A stretch of 15,229 nucleotides of DNA from Chryseosolibacter sp040902445 (GCA_040902445.1 JBBDXJ010000285.1:1-15229); one strand, 5' to 3'. Counted from the stretch's first letter, positions 1-9,500 are shown. A program made the numbers and translations. Notes: a model not told the origin generated them from the sequence alone.

Positions 1-1241
1 CTTCCATGAGGTGTCGTCACATGCGGCCAGAATTTACTCAGTTGCCCTATCGGGAAATTCAGTCGTTCACACGTATAGGCAAACTGTTCTTTTGTCCAGT
101 CTTTAACTAATGCCTGTTCAATGGTATCTCGCTTGCCGGGATATACTTCACGGAAGGCTGCTAAAGCGCGTTGAGCTGAAACACCGCCGGGACCGGTAGC
201 CATCAGTGCAACACGATGGGTATTCACTTCGTCTGCAACCTGCCAGATGGAATTGATGTCAGGGTGATCCAGTTCCATATTAATACTCAGACTATCATCG
301 AGCCAGAATTTTGACCGGGCCTGAAACACAAACCGTGAATAGGAATCGTACTGGATATTATCGACGACGAATTGTTTTGTCGCCGGTATCGCCGGCGTCA
401 CGGGAATACTTCTAAAAGCCGGAAGGGGAATGCAATTTGCCAGAAAATCGGCAGACATTTCTTTTTCTTCATCGAACTCCCTGTATGTAACTGTCACACC
501 ACTTTCACCATGGTTGATAGATGTTATAGGGCAATTTAATCTGACCCGCTCGGCCAATCGCTTTGCAAACGCGTTTGGCATTTCCTGATTACCTCCCTGA
601 AGACGAAAGACATCAGGTGATGAATTTGGTATGCCCCGAAGATTCATGATACCAGCGCGCCACAATTCAAACAACGCCGATGTATTTTTTCCGCCGAGCA
701 CATTAAGGGCATGTGGCGAAGCGCCTTCCTTTTTATAGAGATCGCTTACAGGCACATTATCCAGATGATCATATCCGACACCGAAGGGTTGGTGCTCATC
801 CGTAAACTTTCCCAGGTAGGGTTCTAAGAACAACAATCTGAAATCCGCCCAGCGGTTCGCTGAGAGATACTTCACCTCCCTGTCGTTGAATCCAAAATTT
901 TTAAGGATTGATGGATCGGTCAGCATTTCTTCGGAATAGAATTTTCCATCAATCCTTCTCATCAGATTCCGGCGCCTGGGATAAGGTAACACAGTGAGAT
1001 TGAATTCTTTCGTGTATTCCCAATATCGTTCATAGCCCTGCCTGGTAAAATGCTCGGCACCGAAATCAGCGTATAAGCCATCCGACAGCTCATCGCGTAC
1101 GGTATAGATATGACCTCCATGGCGGGGCGAGGCTTCCAGGACGATCACTTCATACCCGCGTCGCATGAGTTCATAACCGCAGCACAGGCCTGCGATACCT
1201 GCACCAGCGACGATGATCTTCTTATTTCTTTGTGGTGACAA
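1..1241 (-). CDS. Flavin amine oxidase-family oxidoreductase, tandem copy 2 (partial, no signal peptide)
   Basis: This is the C-terminally incomplete paralogue of the gene immediately upstream (1317-2771); the frame runs off the left edge without a stop. Translating the minus strand gives a Rossmann FAD-binding start (KIIVAGAGIAGLCCGYELM), then VIVLEAS with the ribose-binding acidic residue, and colinear similarity to the neighbour up to FWPHVTTPHG. Most residues are identical in aligned blocks; one extra codon (PGKRDT against PGRDT) keeps the frame. Unlike the neighbour it has no Tat leader: an in-frame TGA at 1254-1256 precedes the FAD motif, leaving TTG at 1239-1241 (or ATT at 1248-1250) as the only starts that keep the dinucleotide-binding motif intact. 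The first in-frame ATG (1164-1166) would delete it. It could therefore be a cytoplasmic version or an N-terminally damaged copy. The substrate cannot be told from sequence; the family oxidises amines or amino acids with FAD. Confidence 0.8.
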   Translation of the reverse strand, partial: MSPQRNKKIIVAGAGIAGLCCGYELMRRGYEVIVLEASPRHGGHIYTVRDELSDGLYADFGAEHFTRQGYERYWEYTKEFNLTVLPYPRRRNLMRRIDGKFYSEEMLTDPSILKNFGFNDREVKYLSANRWADFRLLFLEPYLGKFTDEHQPFGVGYDHLDNVPVSDLYKKEGASPHALNVLGGKNTSALFELWRAGIMNLRGIPNSSPDVFRLQGGNQEMPNAFAKRLAERVRLNCPITSINHGESGVTVTYREFDEEKEMSADFLANCIPLPAFRSIPVTPAIPATKQFVVDNIQYDSYSRFVFQARSKFWLDDSLSINMELDHPDINSIWQVADEVNTHRVALMATGPGGVSAQRALAAFREVYPGKRDTIEQALVKDWTKEQFAYTCERLNFPIGQLSKFWPHVTTPHG

Positions 1242-1278
1242 ATTATTAATAAATCAATTTGGTATTGCTTCCCGCGGG

Positions 1279-1304
1279 CGATGGCCTAAAGTTTAATGCC
1301 ATCG
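1279..1304 (-). repeat. Hairpin between the two tandem oxidase genes
   Basis: A perfect 7-bp inverted repeat, CGATGGC / GCCATCG, has a 12-nt loop containing AAA/TTT that can extend the pairing. It lies in the 75-bp gap between the stop of the first oxidase and the non-ATG start of the second. There is no run of T after it on the minus strand, so it is not a typical intrinsic terminator. It could be a processing or partial attenuation site, or chance. Confidence 0.4.
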
Positions 1305-1316
1305 GAACGACGGCAA

Positions 1317-2771
1317 TTAAACTTGTTCAATTTCTTTGGCTACGCGGTTGCCGGAGCGGGTCGCCGCTTCCATACCCCAGTTGAGATTGTCTGCATATGC
1401 GCCTGCGAAATGAATTCTTCCAACGGGTGTCATCACATGCGGCCAGAATTTTTTAAGGTTGCCCATAGTAAAATCCAATCTTTCACACGTATACGCGAAT
1501 TGTTCCTTCGTCCAGTCTTTCACCAGCGCCTGCTCAATCGTATCTCTGCCCGGATAAACTTCACGGAATGCTGCCAAGGCACGTTGTGCTGAAACCCCGC
1601 CTGGCCCGGTCGCCATCAATGCAACCCTGTGCGTCTCTACCTCATCAGCCACCTGCCAGATACCACCCAGGTCAGGATGATCAAGATCCATATTGATGCT
1701 CACCTTATCATCCAGCCAGAATTTAGAACGCGCCTGGAAAACAAATCTCGAATAAGAATCATAAACAACATTATCAACAACAAATTGTTTTTCAGGAGGC
1801 AACGCAGGGGTTATTGGTATGCTTTTAAAGGCGGGCAGGGGAATGCAATTTGCCAGGAAATCAGCCGACATTTCTTTATCCTCTCCAAATTCCCTGTATT
1901 TAACAGTCACAGACGTGGGACTATGAGAAATTGATGTGATCGGGCAATTCAATTTTACCCTTTCTCCCAATCTTAGTGCAAATGCGTTTGGCAAACCCTG
2001 GTTTCCTCCCTTTAGGCGATAAACATCCGGTGGGGCGAGCGGCACGCCCCGCAGATTCAAAATTGCGGTGCGCCATAATTCGAACAAGGCAGAAGTGTTT
2101 TTTCCACCCAGTCGCCTGAGCGCTTCAGCAGATGCTCCTTCTTTTTTATAGATATCACTTACCGGCACCGTATCCATGTTATCATACCCAACACCAAAAG
2201 GTTGATACTCATCCGTGAATTTATGGAGGTATGGCTTAACAAATAAAGATTGCAGATCCCACCACGGATTTTCTGATAGATATTTTACCTCTCTTTCATT
2301 GAATCCGAACTTTTTCAAGACAGATGGGTCTGATAACATCTCTTCGCTGTAAAATTTTCCGTCGATCCTTCGTACAAGATTTTTTCTTCGCGGATAAGGC
2401 AACACTGTCAGATTAAACTCCCTTGTGTACTCCCAATACCTGTCATAACCGGGTTTGGTAATATGCTCCGCGCCATAGTCCGCATATAAGCCATCTGACA
2501 GTCCATCGCGGGCGGTATATACGTGCCCGCCATGTCGCGAAGACGCTTCCAACACAATGACCTCAAATCCCCTGCGCATCAGTTCATAACCGCAACACAA
2601 GCCACCAATACCAGCGCCGGCAACGATCACCTTTTTATTTTGCGCTGATGGTGCAGCAGGCCGGTCTGTTGTTGTTTCATGCGGGTGAAATATACCCGGT
2701 GTTAAAAATGAACTTCCAACCCCTGCGGTAAAAGTGGTTTTGATGAAGTCTCTTCTTTTCAAATTTTTCAT
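1317..2771 (-). CDS. Tat-exported flavin amine oxidase-family FAD-dependent oxidoreductase
   Basis: A complete protein of about 484 residues. The N-terminus carries a twin-arginine signal (KRRDFIKTTF, residues 5-14) followed by a hydrophobic stretch, so the folded flavoprotein is probably exported to the periplasm. Residues 48-75 form the FAD Rossmann motif (VIVAGAGIGGLCCGYEL, then VIVLEAS), and residues 76-86 (SRHGGHVYTAR) match the conserved segment after it in flavin amine oxidases. The C-terminus (RIHFAGAYADNLNWGMEAA...SGNRVA) is the second FAD-binding motif of the family. I chose ATG at 2769-2771; a TTG two codons upstream (2775-2777) is in frame but less likely. It lies 45 bp downstream of an amidohydrolase remnant and directly upstream of a near-duplicate gene on the same strand, probably co-transcribed. 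Substrate unknown: an amine, amino acid or related compound is the family expectation. Confidence 0.88.
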   Translation of the reverse strand: MKNLKRRDFIKTTFTAGVGSSFLTPGIFHPHETTTDRPAAPSAQNKKVIVAGAGIGGLCCGYELMRRGFEVIVLEASSRHGGHVYTARDGLSDGLYADYGAEHITKPGYDRYWEYTREFNLTVLPYPRRKNLVRRIDGKFYSEEMLSDPSVLKKFGFNEREVKYLSENPWWDLQSLFVKPYLHKFTDEYQPFGVGYDNMDTVPVSDIYKKEGASAEALRRLGGKNTSALFELWRTAILNLRGVPLAPPDVYRLKGGNQGLPNAFALRLGERVKLNCPITSISHSPTSVTVKYREFGEDKEMSADFLANCIPLPAFKSIPITPALPPEKQFVVDNVVYDSYSRFVFQARSKFWLDDKVSINMDLDHPDLGGIWQVADEVETHRVALMATGPGGVSAQRALAAFREVYPGRDTIEQALVKDWTKEQFAYTCERLDFTMGNLKKFWPHVMTPVGRIHFAGAYADNLNWGMEAATRSGNRVAKEIEQV

Positions 2772-2816
2772 ATTCAAAAATTACGCTACTATCCTGCCGT
2801 TAGCAATTTTTAAGCA

Positions 2817-3148
2817 CTAAATTTTAAACCATTTCACGGCATTTTTGTAAAAGATGTGATCAATAACGTCTTTCGGAAGCTGGAGGCCCTGAAATTCTCC
2901 GTTCAACTGCGGTGACGTCATTGTTTGATTCGTAACAAAATATTTCCAGTGCGCAACCATCGTTCGTGCAGGTTCTTTCTGGCATTTGCCGGTTCGGAAG
3001 TCGCTGAAATTCCGGCATCAGTGGCATAGATCAACCGGTCTTTATATCGAAGGATAAAATTCCTCACTTTCTCGCGATCTATTCCAGATTGATATTGAAG
3101 ATGCGAAACGCGCGCGGCCATATGCTGTTCCACAAAATACGAAATAAT
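2817..3148 (-). pseudogene. Amidohydrolase 3' remnant (N-terminally truncated and frameshifted)
   Basis: The minus strand encodes the C-terminal third of an amidohydrolase_2-family protein in two frames. The first part (about 2958-3148) reads HMAARVSHLQYQS, then KVRNFILRYKDRLIYATDAGIS, which matches the region around the metal-binding GTD of this family. The second part (2817 to about 2957) reads AHWKYFVTNQTMTSPQLNGEF and ends KNAVKWFKI plus TAG. The join at about 2957 needs one extra base: TGGTT instead of TGGGTT would give HERWVAHWKYF in a single frame, so a one-base deletion in a G run explains the shift. The N-terminal two thirds, including the HxH metal motif, are absent: the similarity begins immediately after the stop of the intact amidohydrolase at 3150. 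Inferred history: a former tandem paralogue partly deleted and then frameshifted. Alternatively it is a sequencing error in an already truncated gene. Confidence 0.75.
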
Positions 3149-3149
3149 G

Positions 3150-4241
3150 CTAAAGCTTTTTCAGGATCTTCAGGGCATTGTCACGGTAGATCTTTTTCAG
3201 GACGCGGTCCGTGAGTCCGAACCCGTAGAGGGGCCAGTGGTAATTGAAGAGTTCGGTTTCGTAAAAATGTTCGTCATTGGATTCGAGTATGCGAAATGTT
3301 GTTGCGTACATACTCAGCTCATATCCCATGTCTGTGCCATAAAGTAATCTGTCCTGATATTTTTCACAGAAGGCATTCATATACTTTGGAATTGGCGAGG
3401 TCTCGCCATAACGTGCGCCGAATTCGCCATATAAATTTGGATACTTATCAAACATCTTTCCCAGAATTCCCAGATCATATTCGCAGTTCGCCAGGTGGCA
3501 GGCAATAAATGTGGTGTTTGGATTTTCCCTGACAGCATTCTCAAGCGTGGAGACGAGTTGGCCGTGATTCAAAATTCCTTTTTCTGTCAAATCGATGCGC
3601 CACTGATAGGCGTTCATTAAGCCATCGTTAGTCGAATCCATCGGCAGATACATCCAATAGGGTTCGGCCACATGGATAGCCACGGGAATTTTCAGTTTGC
3701 CGCATTTCTTCAACAGTGGTTTCACCCTTTCATCATCAACATGCATACCATACGCTGGTGTTGGGCTTGAAAACAATTCTCCCAGTCCCTTATCCCCTAA
3801 CTCTCCTACTCCTCTTGCGCCAACCCGATAGCAGCGCTCAAGTTCCTTAACCGCCTTTTCACTCCAGCCTGGTTCCTGATATCCGGTGTAATCAAAGCCA
3901 CACCAAACCTCAAACCGGCTCCCGTATGCTGCATACTTTGCATAAATGCTGTCAAACTCGGGACCCGAAGTCATGGTCATGATGATGCTTTTTTCGATTC
4001 CGGCGGCATCCATGTTCTTCACCCATTGGGCCAGCGCAGCATCTGAACTCGCATAGGGATGGGAATGGATATCAATGGCGGGATATTTTGCCTTTTGGAT
4101 TTTCGAAACAGTCACCTTATAAATCGATTTCGGCCGATAATCCATTAATTTAATATCCTCTGGTGCAGTCTGAGCAAAGTTGTAGCCGTATGCAAGCAAG
4201 ACTACAAGTACTAGAATAAGTCGGGGTGAGTTCGATTTCAT
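3150..4241 (-). CDS. Secreted amidohydrolase family protein (amidohydrolase_2 type)
   Basis: A protein of 363 residues. Residues 1-23 are a Sec signal peptide (basic start, hydrophobic LILVLVVLLAYGY, cleavage likely after FAQ), so the enzyme acts outside the cytoplasm. The mature part is a TIM-barrel metal hydrolase: HxH at 59-61 (DIHSHP), H190 (AIHVAEP), H249 (ACHLAN) and D304 (YGTDMGYE) match the metal-binding and catalytic positions of the amidohydrolase_2 family, which includes lactonases, decarboxylases and hydrolases. The C-terminus ends in the usual DNALKIL helix. Its start lies 26 bp after the stop of the sugar-kinase gene, suggesting one operon. A degraded relative follows directly downstream. 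The exact reaction is unknown; a sugar lactone or a related carboxylic substrate would fit the neighbourhood, but that is inference. Confidence 0.88.
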   Translation of the reverse strand: MKSNSPRLILVLVVLLAYGYNFAQTAPEDIKLMDYRPKSIYKVTVSKIQKAKYPAIDIHSHPYASSDAALAQWVKNMDAAGIEKSIIMTMTSGPEFDSIYAKYAAYGSRFEVWCGFDYTGYQEPGWSEKAVKELERCYRVGARGVGELGDKGLGELFSSPTPAYGMHVDDERVKPLLKKCGKLKIPVAIHVAEPYWMYLPMDSTNDGLMNAYQWRIDLTEKGILNHGQLVSTLENAVRENPNTTFIACHLANCEYDLGILGKMFDKYPNLYGEFGARYGETSPIPKYMNAFCEKYQDRLLYGTDMGYELSMYATTFRILESNDEHFYETELFNYHWPLYGFGLTDRVLKKIYRDNALKILKKL

Positions 4242-4267
4242 AAATCTATTATTATGCAGAAGCGATC

Positions 4268-5347
4268 CTAAGATATAAAATGTGTTTTGGTTTGTAACTC
4301 CTTCGCGATTATGCTTTGAAGGAGTTCTGTTTTCTCATCCAGTCGTTTCAGAAGGATCAACTGATTGCCTGCGCGCACAAAGTTCTGATCTTCATACCGG
4401 GCGCCATAGTATATATCCCGATTAAAATAATCAGCGAGAAACCGGATAGCCTGCATATAGATCAGGAACAGGCCTGAATACAGGAATAATCCCTGCTCTT
4501 CCGCCGTTAATTCATCCCCCATGCTGCTCAAGTATCCGTTGACGATAGCCCTAAAAAAATCTTCGCGCACTTCGATTTTATCAAAGTCTTTTACTTCCTC
4601 ATTTGCCGGGGAAAGGTAGGTCCGCATCATATCGCCGACATCGCTGATGAAATATCCTGGCATGACGGTATCGAGATCAATAACACAAAGTCCTTTTCCC
4701 TGATCATCAAAAAGCACATTGCTGATCTTCGTGTCGTGATGAGTAACACGTTGTTTCACCATGCTGCTTTTGCTTAACTTCTCATACGACTCTACTATAC
4801 CCGAATATTTTTTGATGCCGGCGATCAAATGGGAACATTGTTTGATCCGTTCCTGATCGCCATTTTTCAATGCAGTTTCAAATTGCCGATATCTTAAGGT
4901 GAGGTTATGAAAATCCGGTATCGTAATATGAAGCAACCGCGCGTCAAAACCCGATAATAAGCGTGTGAATTTTCCAAAGTGCAAGGCAGCCTGAAAGGCC
5001 TGCCTTGGATTGGAAACAACATTGATGGTTTGCGATCCTTTTATAAAAGGAAATACTCTGAAATACCCCTTATCTTCTTCAAAGTGAATATCGTCGCCGC
5101 GAAGGTTGACCACAGGCGAGACAAACAGATAGTTTGGAGAATGTTCCCTTAGAAACGCATCGATCATCCGTATATTTGCGGCTACCTCAAACGGTTTTCT
5201 AAAAACCTGTTCATTGATTCGCTGAACGATGTACTCTTTGCCTTCGTTGGTGACTTTCCATGTATTGTTGATCAACCCGCTAGTCAGCGATTCCACCTGG
5301 CTCCGTTGAGGATCAATGCCATAGATCCGTAAGATATTTTCTATCAT
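4268..5347 (-). CDS. N-acetylhexosamine 1-kinase (NahK)-like sugar kinase, aminoglycoside phosphotransferase fold
   Basis: A protein of 359 residues, about the length of bifidobacterial NahK, with which it aligns from end to end as I remember that sequence: GLINNTW near residue 24, YIVQRIN at 39-45, FLSGFDA-like LLSGFDA at 130-136, RVTHHDTKISNVLFD at 200-214, VIDLDTVMPG at 222-231 and IRFLADYF near the C-terminus. HHDTKISN holds the catalytic aspartate (D205) and a metal-binding asparagine (N210); D224 in VIDLDT is the second metal ligand of the kinase fold. The family phosphorylates N-acetylglucosamine/galactosamine at C1 with ATP in the cytoplasm, but related Bacteroidota proteins are often annotated only as phosphotransferases, so the substrate is not certain. 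It starts at ATG 5345-5347 and is the first gene of the minus-strand unit, with the amidohydrolase 26 bp behind. Confidence 0.85.
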   Translation of the reverse strand: MIENILRIYGIDPQRSQVESLTSGLINNTWKVTNEGKEYIVQRINEQVFRKPFEVAANIRMIDAFLREHSPNYLFVSPVVNLRGDDIHFEEDKGYFRVFPFIKGSQTINVVSNPRQAFQAALHFGKFTRLLSGFDARLLHITIPDFHNLTLRYRQFETALKNGDQERIKQCSHLIAGIKKYSGIVESYEKLSKSSMVKQRVTHHDTKISNVLFDDQGKGLCVIDLDTVMPGYFISDVGDMMRTYLSPANEEVKDFDKIEVREDFFRAIVNGYLSSMGDELTAEEQGLFLYSGLFLIYMQAIRFLADYFNRDIYYGARYEDQNFVRAGNQLILLKRLDEKTELLQSIIAKELQTKTHFIS

Positions 5348-5537
5348 CTCTTAAAACGCAATCCTTAATGTTAATTAAAATATTGAATAAAGTTATAAGT
5401 TTTAAGTTGTATGCTATTGAGTTTGTGGTGAACGGTTCCCTCCGATTATAGCCAATCCATTCTCATCCCTTACGCAGCCTTATTTTCTTATTCCCTTATT
5501 TCTTAACTTTAGCTTATACCCTAAATATTTAACCTTT

Positions 5538-6470
5538 ATGCATTCCCGGCGTTCATTTTTCCAAAAGGCTATCGCAGGAACCGCGGCAACCCTACTGGTA
5601 CCCGAATTTATTCAGGCTGCTTCTTCCACGGTCGATGCTTCACCGGTCAAACTGAGTATTTCATCTTATTCGTACTGGCATTTCAAAGGTCCGAAGTTTC
5701 CGATAGAAAAGGTAATTGATGAAGCTGCCAGACTTGGCGTCGCCGGGATCGACATTCTTCACCGACAGATGGAGGGGGAAGATAATGCGTATCTACAGAA
5801 GCTTAAGAAGCACGCCTTTCTCAATGGAATTGCTTTAACGTGTCTCTCCATTCACCAGAGTTTTGTTTCGCCGGATAAGGATTTTCTCAAGAAGGAAATA
5901 GACCACACAAAAAAATGCATTGAGCTTGCAGCCAAAATGGGAATACCATGCCTGAGGTTGAATTCGGGCAGATGGAATACGATTAAATCCTTTGATGAGC
6001 TGATGAAAAACAGAGGCGTAGAGCCAATTCTTGCCGGCTATAGCGAAGAGGACGGGTTCAACTGGTGTATAGACAGCATCCGGCAATGTTTGCCGGTAGC
6101 GCAGGAGAATGGCGTTCTGCTGGCCCTCGAGAATCACTGGGGATTGTGTTCGACCCCTGAAGGACAATTGAAGATCAAAAACGCCATCGATTCACCGTGG
6201 CTGGGAATACTCATGGATACCGGGAATTTTCTTGAAGACCCTTATGACAAGCTGGAGATGCTTGCACCGCACACCAGTTTTGTTCAGGCTAAAACTTATT
6301 ATGGCGGAGGTGAATGGTATTCGCTCGACCTTGACTACAAACGCATCGCCAACATTTTGAAAAAAGTCAATTACAAAGGATATGTCTCGCTCGAATTCGA
6401 AGGGAAAGAAGATCCTTTTACAGCTGTGCCGAAAAGTATTGAAATGCTTAGAAAATCAATTCAGAGTTGA
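5538..6470 (+). CDS. Tat-exported sugar phosphate isomerase/epimerase-like protein (xylose isomerase-like TIM barrel)
   Basis: A protein of 310 residues. The start MHSRRSFFQK followed by an Ala/Leu-rich stretch is a twin-arginine signal (R4-R5), giving a mature protein from about residue 28. The rest is an AP-endonuclease-2/xylose isomerase-like TIM barrel: KLSISSYSYW opens the first strand, and the metal-site residues appear as E198 (LLALENHWG), D227 (ILMDTGNF), Q250 (SFVQAKTY, where many relatives have His) and E286/E288 (SLEFEGKE). The family isomerises or epimerises sugars and cyclitols; the name says phosphate but exported members most likely act on free sugars or derivatives. It stands alone between a divergent kinase operon and a convergent cytochrome-containing lipoprotein gene, with its own hairpin terminator 10 bp after the stop. 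Substrate not inferable. Confidence 0.85.
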   Translation: MHSRRSFFQKAIAGTAATLLVPEFIQAASSTVDASPVKLSISSYSYWHFKGPKFPIEKVIDEAARLGVAGIDILHRQMEGEDNAYLQKLKKHAFLNGIALTCLSIHQSFVSPDKDFLKKEIDHTKKCIELAAKMGIPCLRLNSGRWNTIKSFDELMKNRGVEPILAGYSEEDGFNWCIDSIRQCLPVAQENGVLLALENHWGLCSTPEGQLKIKNAIDSPWLGILMDTGNFLEDPYDKLEMLAPHTSFVQAKTYYGGGEWYSLDLDYKRIANILKKVNYKGYVSLEFEGKEDPFTAVPKSIEMLRKSIQS

Positions 6471-6480
6471 TAAGGCGGTT

Positions 6481-6520
6481 CAACTTTCTGAAAGTTCGAA
6501 AACTTTCAGAAAGTTGTTTT
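6481..6520 (+). terminator. Intrinsic terminator, also covering the end of the convergent gene
   Basis: A perfect 16-bp inverted repeat (6481-6496 pairs with 6501-6516) with a CGAA loop is followed by TTTT on the plus strand, 10 bp after the isomerase-like gene. The right arm contains the TGA stop (6506-6508) and the last codons of the minus-strand lipoprotein gene, so the same hairpin forms in that transcript too. In that direction no T run follows, so termination there would be weaker. Confidence 0.8.
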
Positions 6521-9500
6521 AGTAAGATATGCAAACAAGTCGCGTATCTGCTGATCGGTTAATGGGTCGAGGAGATTATCGGGCATGATTGAGGGCTGGG
6601 CCTCCATATCTTTGATGTCTGCTTCAGACAGAGTGAGTCTTTCGCCTGAGACAAGATTCAGCCTGACAGTGCTTCCTGTGCGTTCTGCCACTGTTCCCGA
6701 AAGAATGCGTCCATCCGCGGTAGTGATTCGATAAGTGACAAAACCTTCACGCACATAAGCACCCGGATCAACAATATTTGTTATCATGTCATTGATATTT
6801 TTTCGGTCATAACCGGACAGGTCCGGGCCTGGCATACCCCCCTGGCCAAAAAGTCGATGGCATGCCCCGCAGGAGTTCATAAAGATCAAACGCCCCGGCG
6901 CGGGATTTCCAGTCCCGGATTGTAAGACATTCGAAACTTTGCTTATCTGGTTATTTTTTTCCGAGTCAGAGGCGAACCTGATCTCAGGCCAAAGGCGGCC
7001 GGCAGTGCTGGTGATGTCTGGATCGTTCAACAATTTTAGCTGTCGGACGATCTGCTCCGGCACATCCTCCTTGCGAATGGTATGCGCGATGAATTTTTCT
7101 CCGGGCTGCTTTTTACGGTCGATCGCATTGAGTAGCTGAGCGGCCCAGGATGGCCGGCTTGCAAACAAAGATAATGCAGAGAGCCTCACGCCGGGGTCAG
7201 CGCGCAGCTTGTCCGGATACGCCTTTACAATGCGCTGACCGATCTCTTCCTGATCATAACGCTGCAACGCCTGAAGTGCGGCCTGCCGAAGCGCTGCTGA
7301 CGATTGATTATTTTCCACGAGACCAAGCAAGACCGGAACGGACTTTGTTTCGTTGACTTCACCGAAGATCCTGATATAAGTCAACCGTTCCCCTATTGGT
7401 GACGCGGGGTCATCGATGACCGAAAGAGCACGCGAAATTGCCTGTGCTTTTCCCTGCCGCAGCGCGAGCGCGAGAGATTGTTCGCTTAGCTGATCCTGAT
7501 AGGGCTGGAGCGCTTTTACAAGGTCGGGTGGCAGATGAACCATATCGGACCCGCGCAGTCCTTCCTGCAAACCATTTAAAAGTAATTTCGCTTCTTTCGC
7601 CGAAGGTGCCTTGTTTATCAGTCGGGCACAAGCTGCAAAACCTGTTGAATCACTTGTCATGGTGTAGCGCTGCATGAGACGTTCCGCTAAAGTTGTTCTC
7701 ACTGTTTCAATGCTCCAGAAAGAGCGGTCATTAAACAGATCGAGTACAGCTTTTGTATCGGAGACGGCCTTTGATTCCAGGGCCCACCAGATCTGCAACG
7801 GGATATCAGGGTCTTTGGAATCATCGTGTCTCAGGAGGTTTCTGATGATGGGAATAGCATCCGGACCCGGAAGGCGTTTTGCTGAAGCGGCAAGCTGACT
7901 GCGCACTTCAGGATGCAGTTCTGCGGAAGCGGCTCGTGCAAGTTCACGGGAAAGCTCAGGCGAAACGTCACCTGCATCGCCCGCCAGGCGCACAGCCCAT
8001 AGGCGCACGAAAGGATCCTGATGACGAAGGCTTTTTATTGCAACGCTATCATTAAAGCCACCGCTGAGATTCAAAGCCCAGAGCGCTTCCAGGGCAAGCT
8101 GACTCGTATCACTTTCAAGAAGAGTAATGAGGGCGGGAATTACCGAAGGATCGCCTCTGTCGCCAAATTGCAGAAGTGCTTGCTGGCGAAACCACCTGTT
8201 CGCATGCGATAGCAATGAAATCAGCTCGCCATTCGAAGCTGTAGCAAAATCAACAGGAGCGACCGATTCGCGACCCTTCTTATTTCCAAGCCTGTAGATG
8301 CGCCCGTTCGTTTTACTCCATGTATCGCGGGGATCGACGTGCGAAAGCCGGCTATCATACCAATCCGCAATGTAAACAGCGCCATCAGGTCCGGTGGTGA
8401 TGTCTACGGGACGGAACCAGTGGTCCGCTGTTTCGAGGATGCGCGCTTCATCTACAATTTCAAAGGTGGAACCATTCACCTCAAAGCGGCTAAGCTGAAC
8501 ATAACTTTGCAGCGGATTGATGGCAATCATGCGGCCGCGGTAACGGTCGGGTAAATTTCCACCTTCATACTTTACAAAAGCGTGAGTAAAACGCACCCTA
8601 TCCCCCTTCAGCGCCATATTGCGTAGAAACCCGAAAGCATAGGGATTAGTCAGGGCTCCGTGCTTTCCAAAATTCCGCACGTAATACGCGCCCTGTTTGT
8701 AATACTGACCCCTATCTGTACCGTTATCGCCGGAGTATATTCGCCCTTTTTCGTCGATCTCAACATCAAACGTATTGCCACCACCTTCGGCAAATATTTC
8801 AAAGACTTTTGAAGCGGGGTGGTATCTCCAGATTGCCTGGCCGTCAAACCTGACATTTTTAGAAACAGCGGAACTCACATTTGCCGAACACGTACTGCCT
8901 TGTGCGCCATACAACCACCCATCCGGTCCCCACCGCAGATTGATTGCCACGGCATGGGTATCCTCAAGTCCAAAACCTTCGAGGTGCACAACAGGTGGTC
9001 CATCAGGAAGCCCGTTATCGTCGGCATCGGGATATGCGAGAAGATAGGGCGGATTGAGAACCCAGATATTGCCGCGGCCTAACGCAACACTGGTGGCGAT
9101 ATTGAGTCCGGTAATAGCATCTGTAGTTTTGTCGTAATCACCATCGTGATCGGTGTCTTCGAAAAAGGTTATCTTGTCTGCCCCCTGCACTCCCTTTCCC
9201 GGCGGTGGAGGTAGTTTGTCGAAGGTTGCACGAATATGCTGGTCCATACTCGTGACTTTGAGATCCTTTGGATAGGGATATTGATTGTACTGCACAACCC
9301 ATAGACGGCCGCGGTGATCAAAGTTAATGTAAACTGGTTGACTGATGTCGGGTTCCGATAAGATAAGCTTCAAATCGAGGTCATCCGGGAAACGAAAGGC
9401 TGCCAACGCATGCTCAGGGTCAGAGGGCTGGGTGCTGTCAGAAAGGGTGCCTCTTCCGTCGAAGGTTTTCATAAACGCAAGCACCTCTTCGTTCCCTGCG

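Noticed and set aside
5504..5511. TAACTTTA as a -7 box for the isomerase-like gene
   Set aside because: It misses the final G of TAnnTTTG and the upstream TTTC is at the wrong spacing; too weak to list.
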